A stretch of 64,000 bases of DNA from Terrimesophilobacter bigeumensis. Lineage in GTDB: Bacteria > Actinomycetota > Actinomycetes > Actinomycetales > Microbacteriaceae. The DNA lies in the NCBI RefSeq assembly GCF_039537265.1, contig NZ_BAABAE010000005.1, positions 27,076 to 91,075 on the forward strand, written 5' to 3'. Under the pieces are notes generated by a model that was not told the DNA's origin, did not search any database, and saw only the letters and a program-made list of their open reading frames with translations. The translations under genes and the position numbers were made by a program. Shown piece by piece: positions 49,396-58,089 of this stretch. The first letter of the stretch is position 1. Each line of letters begins with the position of its first letter.

Positions 49396-50171
49396 TGGGG
49401 ACGCTCGGCGCATGGACGGTCGACGGGATCCCCGAGATCACCGCCGGTGACGATCTCGCTGCGATCATCGCCGAGGCCATGGCCGCCGCGGAGCAGGGAC
49501 CCCTCGCAGACGGCGACATCGTCGCGGTCACGAGCAAGATCGTCTCCAAGGCTGAGGGACGCCAGGTAGAGGCCGCCGATCGCGAGGACGCGATCACCGC
49601 GGAGACCGTGCGGGTCGTCGCCACGAAGGAGCACCCGGGTGGCGTGACCCGCATCGTCGAGAACCGGCTCGGCCTGGTGCTCGCCGCGGCGGGCGTCGAC
49701 TCCAGCAACACCCCGGAAGGCCTCGTACTGCTCCTCCCCGTCGATCCGGATGCCTCCGCCCGCGCGATCTGTGCGGCGCTGCGCGAGCGGTTCGGCGTGC
49801 GCATCGGCGTCGTCGTGACCGACACACTCGGCCGCCCCTGGCGTCTCGGCCAGACCGATGTCGCGATCGGCGCGGCCGGTCTCAGGGTGCTCGACGACCT
49901 GCGCGGCACGACGGATGCCTCCGGCCGCCGCCTCGAGGCCACGATCGCCGCGGTGGCGGATGAGATCGCCGCGACGGCGGACCTCGTGAAGGGGAAGTCG
50001 TCCGGGCTGCCGGTCGCGGTCATCCGGGGACTCGGCCACCTCGTGGGCGACCTCGACGAGCCCGGCGCACGCGCGATCATCCGCTCTGCGGCCGACGACC
50101 TGTTCCGGCTCGGCAGCGACGAGGCCTATGCCGAGGGCTTCCGAGACGGGCAATCCTCGCCGACGGAGTAG
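49395..50171 (+). CDS. cofE: F420-0:gamma-glutamyl ligase
   Basis: 258 aa. Adds gamma-linked glutamates to F420-0 with GTP. Recognisable are DGDIVAVTSKIVSKAEGR, NRLGLVLAAAGVDSSNT and VVVTDTLGRPWRLGQTDVAIG. It is the short, single-domain form and lacks the FMN reductase extension of FbiB. No cofC/fbiD, cofD/fbiA or fbiC gene is in the window. The start overlaps the oxidoreductase stop, so both are co-translated. Confidence 0.94.
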   Translation: MGTLGAWTVDGIPEITAGDDLAAIIAEAMAAAEQGPLADGDIVAVTSKIVSKAEGRQVEAADREDAITAETVRVVATKEHPGGVTRIVENRLGLVLAAAGVDSSNTPEGLVLLLPVDPDASARAICAALRERFGVRIGVVVTDTLGRPWRLGQTDVAIGAAGLRVLDDLRGTTDASGRRLEATIAAVADEIAATADLVKGKSSGLPVAVIRGLGHLVGDLDEPGARAIIRSAADDLFRLGSDEAYAEGFRDGQSSPTE

Positions 50172-50173
50172 CG

Positions 50174-52009
50174 CTACCAGCCTCCGCCGCCCCCGCCGCC
50201 GCCTCCGCCACCGGAGGAGCCGCCGCCGCTCGACCCGCCGGATGACGAGCTGCCGCCCGACGAACTCCACGACGAGCCGCCGCTGGATGACCGCGGCGGT
50301 GTCGGCGCGAAGTAGGTCGAGCCGATCGAGTTCGAGAATGTCGCGACGCTCGCGACACCGCTCGATCCGGTGTACCAGCCCGGCGACTCGGTCTGCGCGT
50401 AGTGGCGGCCGAGTTCGGCGATCCAGCCCTTCTCGACGCCGAAGATCATCGCGTAGGGCAGCAGCTTCTCGTAGATCCGGATGACGGCGGACTCGTCGGT
50501 CACATCCACCCGCTCCGCGGTGTCGGGTGCCTGCAGCATCCGGATGCGGTCCGCCTCGGCGAGCGCAATGTAGTCCCTCAGCCCGTAGAGGTGGTCGCGT
50601 ACGGCGGCGCCATCGTCGGTCATGATCCAGGGAGGGGAGGCGAGGGCGGCGACGACGATCCAGCCCACCAGGCACAGGATCGCCGCGAGCCACACGCCGG
50701 TGCCGTCGGCCTCGAGGTTGACCGCGAAGAACCAGACCACGATGGCGGCCACCGCGATCCCGAACGTCGACCAGCGCAGGATGCGGGAAAGCCTCGTCGT
50801 CGGCTTGGCCCGCCAGCCGCGTTCCCTGACCTCGCGGGACACAGCAAGCCTGCGCGCGAGAAGACGGTCACCGAGCTTGGGGTCGTTACCGTTCAACACC
50901 ACTGTGTGGCCGACGCCGAGCTTGCCGAAGAGGGTCTTGAGGCTCGTCACCTCCTGCTCGGGCACGGCCGCCCACCCGGCGAGGAGTTCGAGTTTGTAGC
51001 GCGTGGCCTTCGGATTCTTCGGGCGCTCCCGAATGGCAAGGGCACGCTGGACGGCGAATCCCACGATCTGCGCCGGGAGGGCTGCACTGTCGCGCTGCAG
51101 GAGCTCGGCGGCGAGCATCGGGTAGACGTCGGCACGGGGTGCGTACTCCGGCACGATGATGCCTCTGCCGCGGGCGTCCCGCCACACCGCGATGCGCACG
51201 ATGATGATGAAGAGGAACGCCGCTCCGGTGAGGCCGAGGAGCACCCACGGCAGGATGGCGAAGACCCAGTGGTTGCGCGCGAGCGGCGGGTCCACGAACG
51301 CGTCGGGGTCGAACCCGATCGCGATCGTCATCGTCTGGTACGGGTCGAGGTCGGTCGTGCTCGCCCTGATCGTGTCGCCGGCCTGCGTGATCGTGCAGCG
51401 GTCTGTGCTGCCCTCGTAGCCCTGGTAGCAGGCGATGTTGCCGGTCAGGTCGGCGGCGATCCCGTCGTCGAGATGCACCGTCGCGCTCACCGCACCGAAC
51501 GGCTGCGCCCATCCGGTGCCATTGACGTCCCAGTAGAACTCGTCGGACGCCGTGTCCGCGAACGAGCCGACGACGTTGCGCTGGGTGTACTCGATGCGGT
51601 AGGTCTGCGCGCCATGCACGTAGCGGTCTGCGCTGCCGATACGCAGCACCGCCAAGCCGTCGTGGTCGTTGCGGGAGTAGTCGAGCGGGGTTCCCGCCCC
51701 ATCGCTCACGCTCAGGACGGTGAGGCCGAGGTTCGCTTCGCCGTACTTCAGCGGGATGGCCCGTTCGATCCCGTGGTTCTGGTCGAAGTCCGGGAAGACG
51801 GCCTCGAGTGTTTCGACCGTTCGGAGGATCGCGTTGCCTCCCGCGTCCCTGCCGAGGTGGTAGTCGACCGCCATCGACGTGAAGGTGAAGTCGTTCACTG
51901 TCGCGGGCACGGCGGATGGGGCATCGTCCTGCGCTGCCTGGACTGCTGCACCCGGCAACAGAACGGTCGCGACGATGAGGGCGGTGGCTGTCGCGAGGCG
52001 CAGGCGCAT
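50174..52009 (-). CDS. DUF2207-family membrane protein with Gly-rich tail
   Basis: 611 aa. Signal peptide ending near AAVQAAQ, an extracytoplasmic DUF2207 domain (residues about 40-240), a transmembrane helix near 255-275, a cytosolic part, two more helices around 410-455, and a C-terminal block LYGLRDYIALAEADRIRML shared with the gene at 3-725. The tail is Ser/Gly and ends in a dozen Gly then Trp. The role is unknown. It is 2 bp from the convergent cofE stop and divergent from the DUF58 cluster. Confidence 0.88.
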   Translation of the reverse strand: MRLRLATATALIVATVLLPGAAVQAAQDDAPSAVPATVNDFTFTSMAVDYHLGRDAGGNAILRTVETLEAVFPDFDQNHGIERAIPLKYGEANLGLTVLSVSDGAGTPLDYSRNDHDGLAVLRIGSADRYVHGAQTYRIEYTQRNVVGSFADTASDEFYWDVNGTGWAQPFGAVSATVHLDDGIAADLTGNIACYQGYEGSTDRCTITQAGDTIRASTTDLDPYQTMTIAIGFDPDAFVDPPLARNHWVFAILPWVLLGLTGAAFLFIIIVRIAVWRDARGRGIIVPEYAPRADVYPMLAAELLQRDSAALPAQIVGFAVQRALAIRERPKNPKATRYKLELLAGWAAVPEQEVTSLKTLFGKLGVGHTVVLNGNDPKLGDRLLARRLAVSREVRERGWRAKPTTRLSRILRWSTFGIAVAAIVVWFFAVNLEADGTGVWLAAILCLVGWIVVAALASPPWIMTDDGAAVRDHLYGLRDYIALAEADRIRMLQAPDTAERVDVTDESAVIRIYEKLLPYAMIFGVEKGWIAELGRHYAQTESPGWYTGSSGVASVATFSNSIGSTYFAPTPPRSSSGGSSWSSSGGSSSSGGSSGGGSSGGGGGGGGGGGW

Positions 52010-52122
52010 GGGATCAGGGTATCCGAGAGGGTGGCAGCAATCGGAGCCTATTCACTGCCGAAATGGGGCGGAAACTGTAAGACTCGTATCCGGGGAGCCC
52101 GCGGGCCCCCGATGGAGTGGCC

Positions 52123-53406
52123 ATGGACACAGCTGTTCGATTCGGCCGCCCGGTGCAGCGCCGGGGGAGGGTCGTGACGCTCACCCTGCGCGGCGGTACC
52201 GTGCTCGCGGCAGGAGTGCTCGCCCTCGTCGTCGCCTACATCGCGGGCTGGCCCGAACTGCTCATCATCGCCTGCTTCTGCGGCATCCCTCCGCTCCTCG
52301 CCCTCGTCTTCGTCGTGCGGATGCGGCCGAGGCTCTCCGTGGCCAGGTTCACGACCCCGGCGATCGTGACGGCGGGGACCACCGGGTCGGCGAGGCTGCG
52401 GCTCGGCAACACCGCCGGGGCGAAGTCCTCGCCCGCCCACTGGCGCGACTATCTGCCGTGGAGCCCAGGGGCGACGCGCCGGCAGGGGTTGCCGGTCATG
52501 GACGCCGGTGCGAGCCTTTCGCTGCAGTACGCCTTCACTCCGCCCCGGCGCGGCATCCCGGAGCTCGGCCCGCTCGTGATCGAGGTCGCTGACCCGTTCG
52601 GGTTCGCGCGCGGCGAGTTCCCGGTCGGGGACCGGCAGCGCGTCGTCGTGGCCCCCGAGACGGTGGACCTCAGCCAGGGCGCGGTCGACATCGCCTCCGA
52701 CAGCGGGTCGGCGAGGCTCTTCCAGCACCGCGCACTCGCGGGCGAGCACGACATCATGACCCGCGACTATCGCCCCGGCGACGCCCTGCGCCGCGTGCAC
52801 TGGAAGGCATCAGCCCACCACGGCGACCTCATGGTGCGCGAGGACGAGAAGCGCAGCCACGCCGAAGCCCTCATCCTCGTCGACACGCGACGCGGCTCCT
52901 ACCGGGACGTCTCGCGCACGCCATCGACCGATCGGCCGGAGAGCGAGCATTTCGAGTGGGCGCTCAGCATGGTCGCCTCGCTGCGCGATCACCTCGTGAA
53001 GGGCGGGCTTCGCGTCCGCGTGATGGAGACGGCCGTCGCCCAGCTTGCGGATGCCGACCACGTCGACGACTTCGTCGAGAGCCTCGCACGCGTGCGGCTC
53101 AGCTACCAGGACGGCCCCGCCCTGATCCTCGCAGAACCGAAGGCGGACAGCGTCGGCTCGCTCTTCGCTGTGCTCGACGATCCGGATGGCGAGACGCTCG
53201 ATGCGCTCCTCGAGCAGCGCGGCTCCTTCGATCTCGCGGTCGCGTTCCTGCTCGGCCCTCCCGGCCCAGGCCGCCCTCGCGGCGGCTCGCCCGCAGGCGA
53301 CCCGGCCGAACGGCTGGAGCGCGCCGGCTGGACCGTGCACCGGGTCGTGGACGGGGAAGGCGTCGCGGCCGCATGGCATGCGCTGGGGGGTGCGGCCGAT
53401 GACTGA
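52123..53406 (+). CDS. DUF58 domain protein (first copy)
   Basis: 427 aa. Two N-terminal transmembrane helices, then a beta-rich part and the DUF58 block RDYRPGDALRRVHWKASAHHGDLMVRE. DUF58 proteins work with MoxR ATPases and transglutaminase-like proteins, probably in envelope protein processing. ATG at 52123 preferred over the GTG at 52117. It overlaps the next gene by 8 bp. Confidence 0.9.
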   Translation: MDTAVRFGRPVQRRGRVVTLTLRGGTVLAAGVLALVVAYIAGWPELLIIACFCGIPPLLALVFVVRMRPRLSVARFTTPAIVTAGTTGSARLRLGNTAGAKSSPAHWRDYLPWSPGATRRQGLPVMDAGASLSLQYAFTPPRRGIPELGPLVIEVADPFGFARGEFPVGDRQRVVVAPETVDLSQGAVDIASDSGSARLFQHRALAGEHDIMTRDYRPGDALRRVHWKASAHHGDLMVREDEKRSHAEALILVDTRRGSYRDVSRTPSTDRPESEHFEWALSMVASLRDHLVKGGLRVRVMETAVAQLADADHVDDFVESLARVRLSYQDGPALILAEPKADSVGSLFAVLDDPDGETLDALLEQRGSFDLAVAFLLGPPGPGRPRGGSPAGDPAERLERAGWTVHRVVDGEGVAAAWHALGGAADD

Positions 53407-55696
53407 GCGGCGGAACACGACCTCCTCGGGCGGGATGCGCAGGGAGCTTCCCCGCGTGCTCGTGCTCCTGCTCGCGTTCGCGGTGACCTTCGGTGGGCTC
53501 CATACGATCCTCGAGGGCGGGGCGTGGTTGGTGCTCTGCCTGGTGCTCGCGGTACTCGTCTTCGGCGGCGGACTGGCCGTCCGCACCCTGCTGCGCGGGC
53601 ATCCGGTCGTCGCACGGATCGCAGGCCCCCTCGCCGGCGCGATGCTCGCGGCGGCGGCCATCGTCATCCGGTTCGCCTCGGATGCCGCCCTGCTCGGATT
53701 CATTCCCACGGCGGCGGTCGTCGACCGGTTCCGGCACCTCATCCGGGACGCCGGCTACTCGATCACCTGGCAGAACGTGCCGGCGACCGCGGACGAACCG
53801 ATCTCTTTCCTGCTTGCCGCAGGGGCCACCGCACTGCTCCTCGCGGCCGAGATATTCGCGTTCTCACTGCGCCTGCCCGCCCTCGCCGGATTGCCGCTCG
53901 CTGCCATCTTCCTCGTGCCGGGCATGACGCCGGAAGGCACGACCGACGGATGGCTTTTCGCGGCCAGTGCCCTCGCCTATCTCGCACTCCTGCTCGTCGG
54001 GCGAGCGCAGGTCGGGCGAGCGGGGCAGCTCGTACCGACGGTCGCGATCGGGGTGGCGGCCGTGCTGAGCGGACTCGTCCTGCCCGGTGCGCTGCCGAGC
54101 ACGGATCTCACGGCGACGAGCAGCGGACTCGGCCCCACGGTGTCGACCGGGGTCAACCCGATGCTGCGCCTCGGCGACGACCTGAGGAGCACAGACATCC
54201 ACGTCGCCCTGACCTACAGCACCGTCTCCGGGCGGGGGGAGTACCTGCGACTCGTCGAGGTCTCCGACTTCTTCAGCTCGGACTGGGGGCCGAGCCAGCC
54301 GAGCCTCGATTCGCAGAACCGGCCGGTCGACTTCCCGCGCCCGCCGGGGCTCGCCGTGGGGGTGACAACCGAAAACGAGGTCACCTACGTCTATGTCGCG
54401 AACCTGGTGAGTCCGTGGCTCCCGGTGCCCTACCCCGCGTCGAGCATCACCGGACTCGACGGCTCGTGGCAGTACCTCCCCGAGTCCTTCACGGTGGCCA
54501 GCAACCTGTCCCTCGCACGCGGTGAGGACTACACGGTCTCGAGTGTCGTGCTGACCCCCACCCCCGACCAGCTGCTGGCCGCGGGCTCGCGCGTCCCGGA
54601 CGGCTTCGGCGAGTATCTGTCGTTGCCGCCGGACACCCCCGGGATCATCGCCGCGACCGCGCGGGAGGTCACGGCGGGCGAGTCGAGCAACTACGAGAGA
54701 GCCCTCGCGCTTCAGGAGTACCTGCGGTCGGCGCCGTTCCAGTACTCGGAGTCCGCCCCGGTGACGGACGGATACGACGGAACGGGTGTGGATGTCGTCG
54801 CGGCGTTCCTCGAGCAGCATCGGGGCTACTGCATCCACTTCGCCTCCGCCATGGCGGTCATGGCGCGCGAGCTCGGCATTCCGAGCCGCATCATCGTCGG
54901 CTTCCAGCCGGGTGCCCTCCAGAACGGCAGCGACCGCGGCCGGCGCCTCTTCGAGGTCACCACGAAAGACCTGCACGCCTGGCCGGAGCTCTACTTCGCG
55001 GGGATCGGCTGGGTTCGGTTCGAGCCGACACCGAGTCGCGGCAACATCCCCGACTACGCGAACGCGACGACCCCGGGGGTGCCGGTGGTCCAGGGGCCTC
55101 CCGCCGTTCCCAGCAATCCCGAGTCGGGGTTGGACGATGGATCCGCCCCGCAGATCGACCAGGGACCGACCGTCGTGAGGTGGCTCTCCAGCGGCCAGTT
55201 GTCGAGTTGGCTCGCGATCGGCGGGGTGGTCGTCCTGCTGTTCGGGATCGTCTTCCTCCCTGCCGGCCTGCGCTGGATGCGGCGCCGACGGCGCCTGGCA
55301 GCGCTGCGAGCGGGTCGCGGCACCGCCGCCTCGGCCTGGCACGAGGTCATGGAATCCGCCGAGGACATCGGGGTGACCGTGAGCAGGACGCTCACCCCGC
55401 GCGAAGCAGTCGCGCGCCTCCACCGCGTGCGCGGGATGAGCGACGCGGGCCGCGAAGCCCTCGACCGGATCGGGCGCGCCATCGAACGGGAGGGCTACGG
55501 AAGGCCGACACGGGACGGAACCGCGGGGTATGGAGAGTCGCGAGTCATCGATGTGCGGTCCGGGCTCGCCGACGATCTGGCCATCGTGCTCCGATGCCTC
55601 AAGGCCGGTGCGGACGGCAACGACAGGCTTCGGGCCACGATGCTGCCACCGTCGCTCGTATCGCGTACGGTGAAACTCGTGGGCAGGTTGGCATGA
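53399..55696 (+). CDS. Transglutaminase-like membrane protein, TgpA type (first copy)
   Basis: 765 aa. N-terminal half with six or more helices, then an extracytoplasmic transglutaminase domain with Cys478 in HRGYCIHFASAMAVMARE and His526 in DLHAWPELYF; the acidic residue is Glu in WVRFEPTP. A late transmembrane helix precedes a cytosolic tail. Such proteins may crosslink or cleave envelope proteins. The start overlaps DUF58. Confidence 0.9.
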   Translation: MTERRNTTSSGGMRRELPRVLVLLLAFAVTFGGLHTILEGGAWLVLCLVLAVLVFGGGLAVRTLLRGHPVVARIAGPLAGAMLAAAAIVIRFASDAALLGFIPTAAVVDRFRHLIRDAGYSITWQNVPATADEPISFLLAAGATALLLAAEIFAFSLRLPALAGLPLAAIFLVPGMTPEGTTDGWLFAASALAYLALLLVGRAQVGRAGQLVPTVAIGVAAVLSGLVLPGALPSTDLTATSSGLGPTVSTGVNPMLRLGDDLRSTDIHVALTYSTVSGRGEYLRLVEVSDFFSSDWGPSQPSLDSQNRPVDFPRPPGLAVGVTTENEVTYVYVANLVSPWLPVPYPASSITGLDGSWQYLPESFTVASNLSLARGEDYTVSSVVLTPTPDQLLAAGSRVPDGFGEYLSLPPDTPGIIAATAREVTAGESSNYERALALQEYLRSAPFQYSESAPVTDGYDGTGVDVVAAFLEQHRGYCIHFASAMAVMARELGIPSRIIVGFQPGALQNGSDRGRRLFEVTTKDLHAWPELYFAGIGWVRFEPTPSRGNIPDYANATTPGVPVVQGPPAVPSNPESGLDDGSAPQIDQGPTVVRWLSSGQLSSWLAIGGVVVLLFGIVFLPAGLRWMRRRRRLAALRAGRGTAASAWHEVMESAEDIGVTVSRTLTPREAVARLHRVRGMSDAGREALDRIGRAIEREGYGRPTRDGTAGYGESRVIDVRSGLADDLAIVLRCLKAGADGNDRLRATMLPPSLVSRTVKLVGRLA

Positions 55697-55762
55697 CGGA
55701 AGTTAGGCTCAGGAGATGTCGGCCCGCAGACCCGCGCGGGCCGCGACAGGGAGAGGTGCTCG

Positions 55763-56758
55763 GTGACCGATACCGCTGACACAGTCCATTACGCAGATTT
55801 CCACGCGCTCAGCCGTGAGATCGTGCGCAGCGTCGAGACCGTCATCGACGGCAAGAGGGAGGCCGTCGAGCTCGCCCTCACGACCGTCCTCGCCGAGGGG
55901 CACCTGCTCATCGAGGACGTCCCCGGGGTCGGGAAGACCATGCTCGCGCGCGCGCTCGCGCGCTCGATCGACTGCACGGTCAACCGCATCCAGTTCACCC
56001 CCGACCTCCTGCCCTCCGACATCACCGGGGTCTCGGTCTTCAACCAGGCCGACCGGGAGTTCGAGTTCAAGCCGGGGCCGGTCTTCGCGAACATCGTCAT
56101 CGGCGACGAGATCAACCGGGCGAGCCCCAAGACGCAGTCGGCCCTGCTCGAGAGCATGGAGGAAGGCCAGGTGAGCGTCGACGGTCGGACGTATCCGCTC
56201 GCCCGTCCGTTCACGGTCGTCGCCACACAGAACCCGGTCGAGATGGAGGGGACCTATCCCCTCCCCGAAGCCCAGCGCGACCGCTTCATGGTGCGCATCT
56301 CGATGGGGTATCCGGATGATGTCGCCGAGCTCGCGATGCTCCGCACGCGGGAGAAGACCAGCCCGCTCGACAGTCTCGTCCCGGTTATCTCACTCGGCCA
56401 GCTGAGCGGCATGATCGCCGCCGTACGGGGCATCTACGTGTCGCAGGCGGTCGAGCAGTATGCAGTGAGCATCGCGCAGGAGACCAGGCGCGACCGGGAA
56501 CTGCGCCTCGGTGCGAGCCCCCGAGCGACGCTGCACCTCGTACGCGCGGCCAAGGCGCGCGCGGCACTCGACGGGCGCGAGTTCGTGCTTCCCGACGACA
56601 TCGACGCGCTCGCCGTCCCCGTGCTAGGGCATCGGCTCATCGCCGCCGCGCGCATCGCCGGCACCGGTTCCGCGTTCCAGTCGAACAGCATCGCGGACAT
56701 CATCCACCGCATCGTCGCGGCGACGCCCGTGCCCCTCGGCGCAGGCGAGCCCGCGTAG
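55763..56758 (+). CDS. MoxR-family AAA+ ATPase
   Basis: 331 aa. Walker A VPGVGKTMLARAL, Walker B-like VIGDEINRASPKTQSALLESM and the sensor region TQNPVEMEGTYPLPEAQRDRF. MoxR ATPases act as chaperones for partner proteins. It is the only MoxR gene here and sits between two DUF58-transglutaminase pairs, so it probably serves both. GTG start. Confidence 0.95.
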   Translation: MTDTADTVHYADFHALSREIVRSVETVIDGKREAVELALTTVLAEGHLLIEDVPGVGKTMLARALARSIDCTVNRIQFTPDLLPSDITGVSVFNQADREFEFKPGPVFANIVIGDEINRASPKTQSALLESMEEGQVSVDGRTYPLARPFTVVATQNPVEMEGTYPLPEAQRDRFMVRISMGYPDDVAELAMLRTREKTSPLDSLVPVISLGQLSGMIAAVRGIYVSQAVEQYAVSIAQETRRDRELRLGASPRATLHLVRAAKARAALDGREFVLPDDIDALAVPVLGHRLIAAARIAGTGSAFQSNSIADIIHRIVAATPVPLGAGEPA

Positions 56759-56766
56759 CCTCCGGC

Positions 56767-58089
56767 ATGGCGGGCAAGGGGAGTTCGGAGGCGGCGCGTC
56801 GTCGTCCGAGGTCCAGGCGGCCGAGGGCGCCCCGCCGCCGCCGCAGCTTCGGGCTCTCCGGGCGCGGGCGCATCCTGTTGATCGCCGGCCTGTGCTTCAT
56901 CGCCGCGGCCTATCCGCTCGCCCGAACCGAGCTCCTGTACCTCGGGTCGCTGCTGGCGGGGATGCCACTGCTCGCGCTCGCCTTCGTGCGGTTCCGGCGG
57001 CAGCGGATGGGCGTCGCCCGGCATTTCTCGCCCGCCGTCGCCGAGGCCGGCAGCCCCGTCCGCGTCGCCGTCGAGGTGCGCAATCTCGGATCCGCGAAGA
57101 CGGGGGAGGCCGGCTGGCGCGACGAGTGGCCGTGGTCGCCCTACGGAACCCCGACGGCGAGGCTGCGTCCGCTCACCCGGAACCGGGGGCCGTTCGGGCA
57201 GGACAGCGCCGTGCTCGTCGACTACGTCCTCGACCCTCCCCGCCGCGGCGTGTTCGAGATCGGGCCGCTTGTCGTCGACTTCGGGGACCCGTTCCAGCTC
57301 GCGCGCGGTGAGATCGTGGTGGGCGCGCGCCAGAAGCTCGTGGTGACGCCGCGGATCGCTATCCTGCCGGTGACGGGCCAGTCGATCGCGGCCGACGAGG
57401 GATCCGCGCGCGCACTGCAGCGCAGGAACACGGGCGGCGAGGACGAACTCATGACGCGCGAGTACCGCTACGGCGACCCGCTCCGGCGGGTCCACTGGCG
57501 CGCCTCGGCGCACCACGGCGAGCTCATGGTGCGCCAGGAGGAGCAGCGCAGCCACGCGCAGGCGCGCATTCTGCTCGACACCAGGCGGGCCGGATACCGC
57601 GACACCGCTCCGCCCGTCGACCAGGAGCCGGAGAGCGACAGCTTCGAGTGGGCCGTCTCGTTCGCCGCCTCGCTCGCCCTGCACCTGCAGCGCATCGGAT
57701 TCACCGTCGAGGTCATCGAGACGGGGCTGCGGCAGCTCAGCTCGCCGGAGCATCCGGAGGACTTCCTCGAGTCGCTCGCGGCCGTCTCGCTCGTCGACGA
57801 GCGCCCTGGGCGCGGCATCCTCAGCCTCCTGCCGGACCCCGGTCGTGCACTCGGCTCGGTGTTCGCGATCGTCGCGGACGCCGAACCGCATACCGTCGAC
57901 CGGCTCGTGGCCCAGCGCGCCCAGTTCGACGTCGCGATCGCCTTCGTCGTCAACCCGCACAACGAGATCGTGCTCGGGCCGCTGCACGATGCGGGGTGGA
58001 TCTGTATCGCGGTGCGACCCACCGACGACCTCGCAGCGGTGTGGCTCGCGGCGGCCGAGCTTCGGGAGGTGCGTCGTGCCAGGGCCTGA
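56767..58089 (+). CDS. DUF58 domain protein (second copy)
   Basis: 440 aa. Very basic N-terminus (RRRPRSRRPRAPRRRR), two helices, then TREYRYGDPLRRVHWRASAH, the DUF58 block parallel to the first copy. Clear paralogue of 52123-53406. It starts 8 bp after the MoxR stop and overlaps the next gene by 14 bp. Confidence 0.9.
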   Translation: MAGKGSSEAARRRPRSRRPRAPRRRRSFGLSGRGRILLIAGLCFIAAAYPLARTELLYLGSLLAGMPLLALAFVRFRRQRMGVARHFSPAVAEAGSPVRVAVEVRNLGSAKTGEAGWRDEWPWSPYGTPTARLRPLTRNRGPFGQDSAVLVDYVLDPPRRGVFEIGPLVVDFGDPFQLARGEIVVGARQKLVVTPRIAILPVTGQSIAADEGSARALQRRNTGGEDELMTREYRYGDPLRRVHWRASAHHGELMVRQEEQRSHAQARILLDTRRAGYRDTAPPVDQEPESDSFEWAVSFAASLALHLQRIGFTVEVIETGLRQLSSPEHPEDFLESLAAVSLVDERPGRGILSLLPDPGRALGSVFAIVADAEPHTVDRLVAQRAQFDVAIAFVVNPHNEIVLGPLHDAGWICIAVRPTDDLAAVWLAAAELREVRRARA

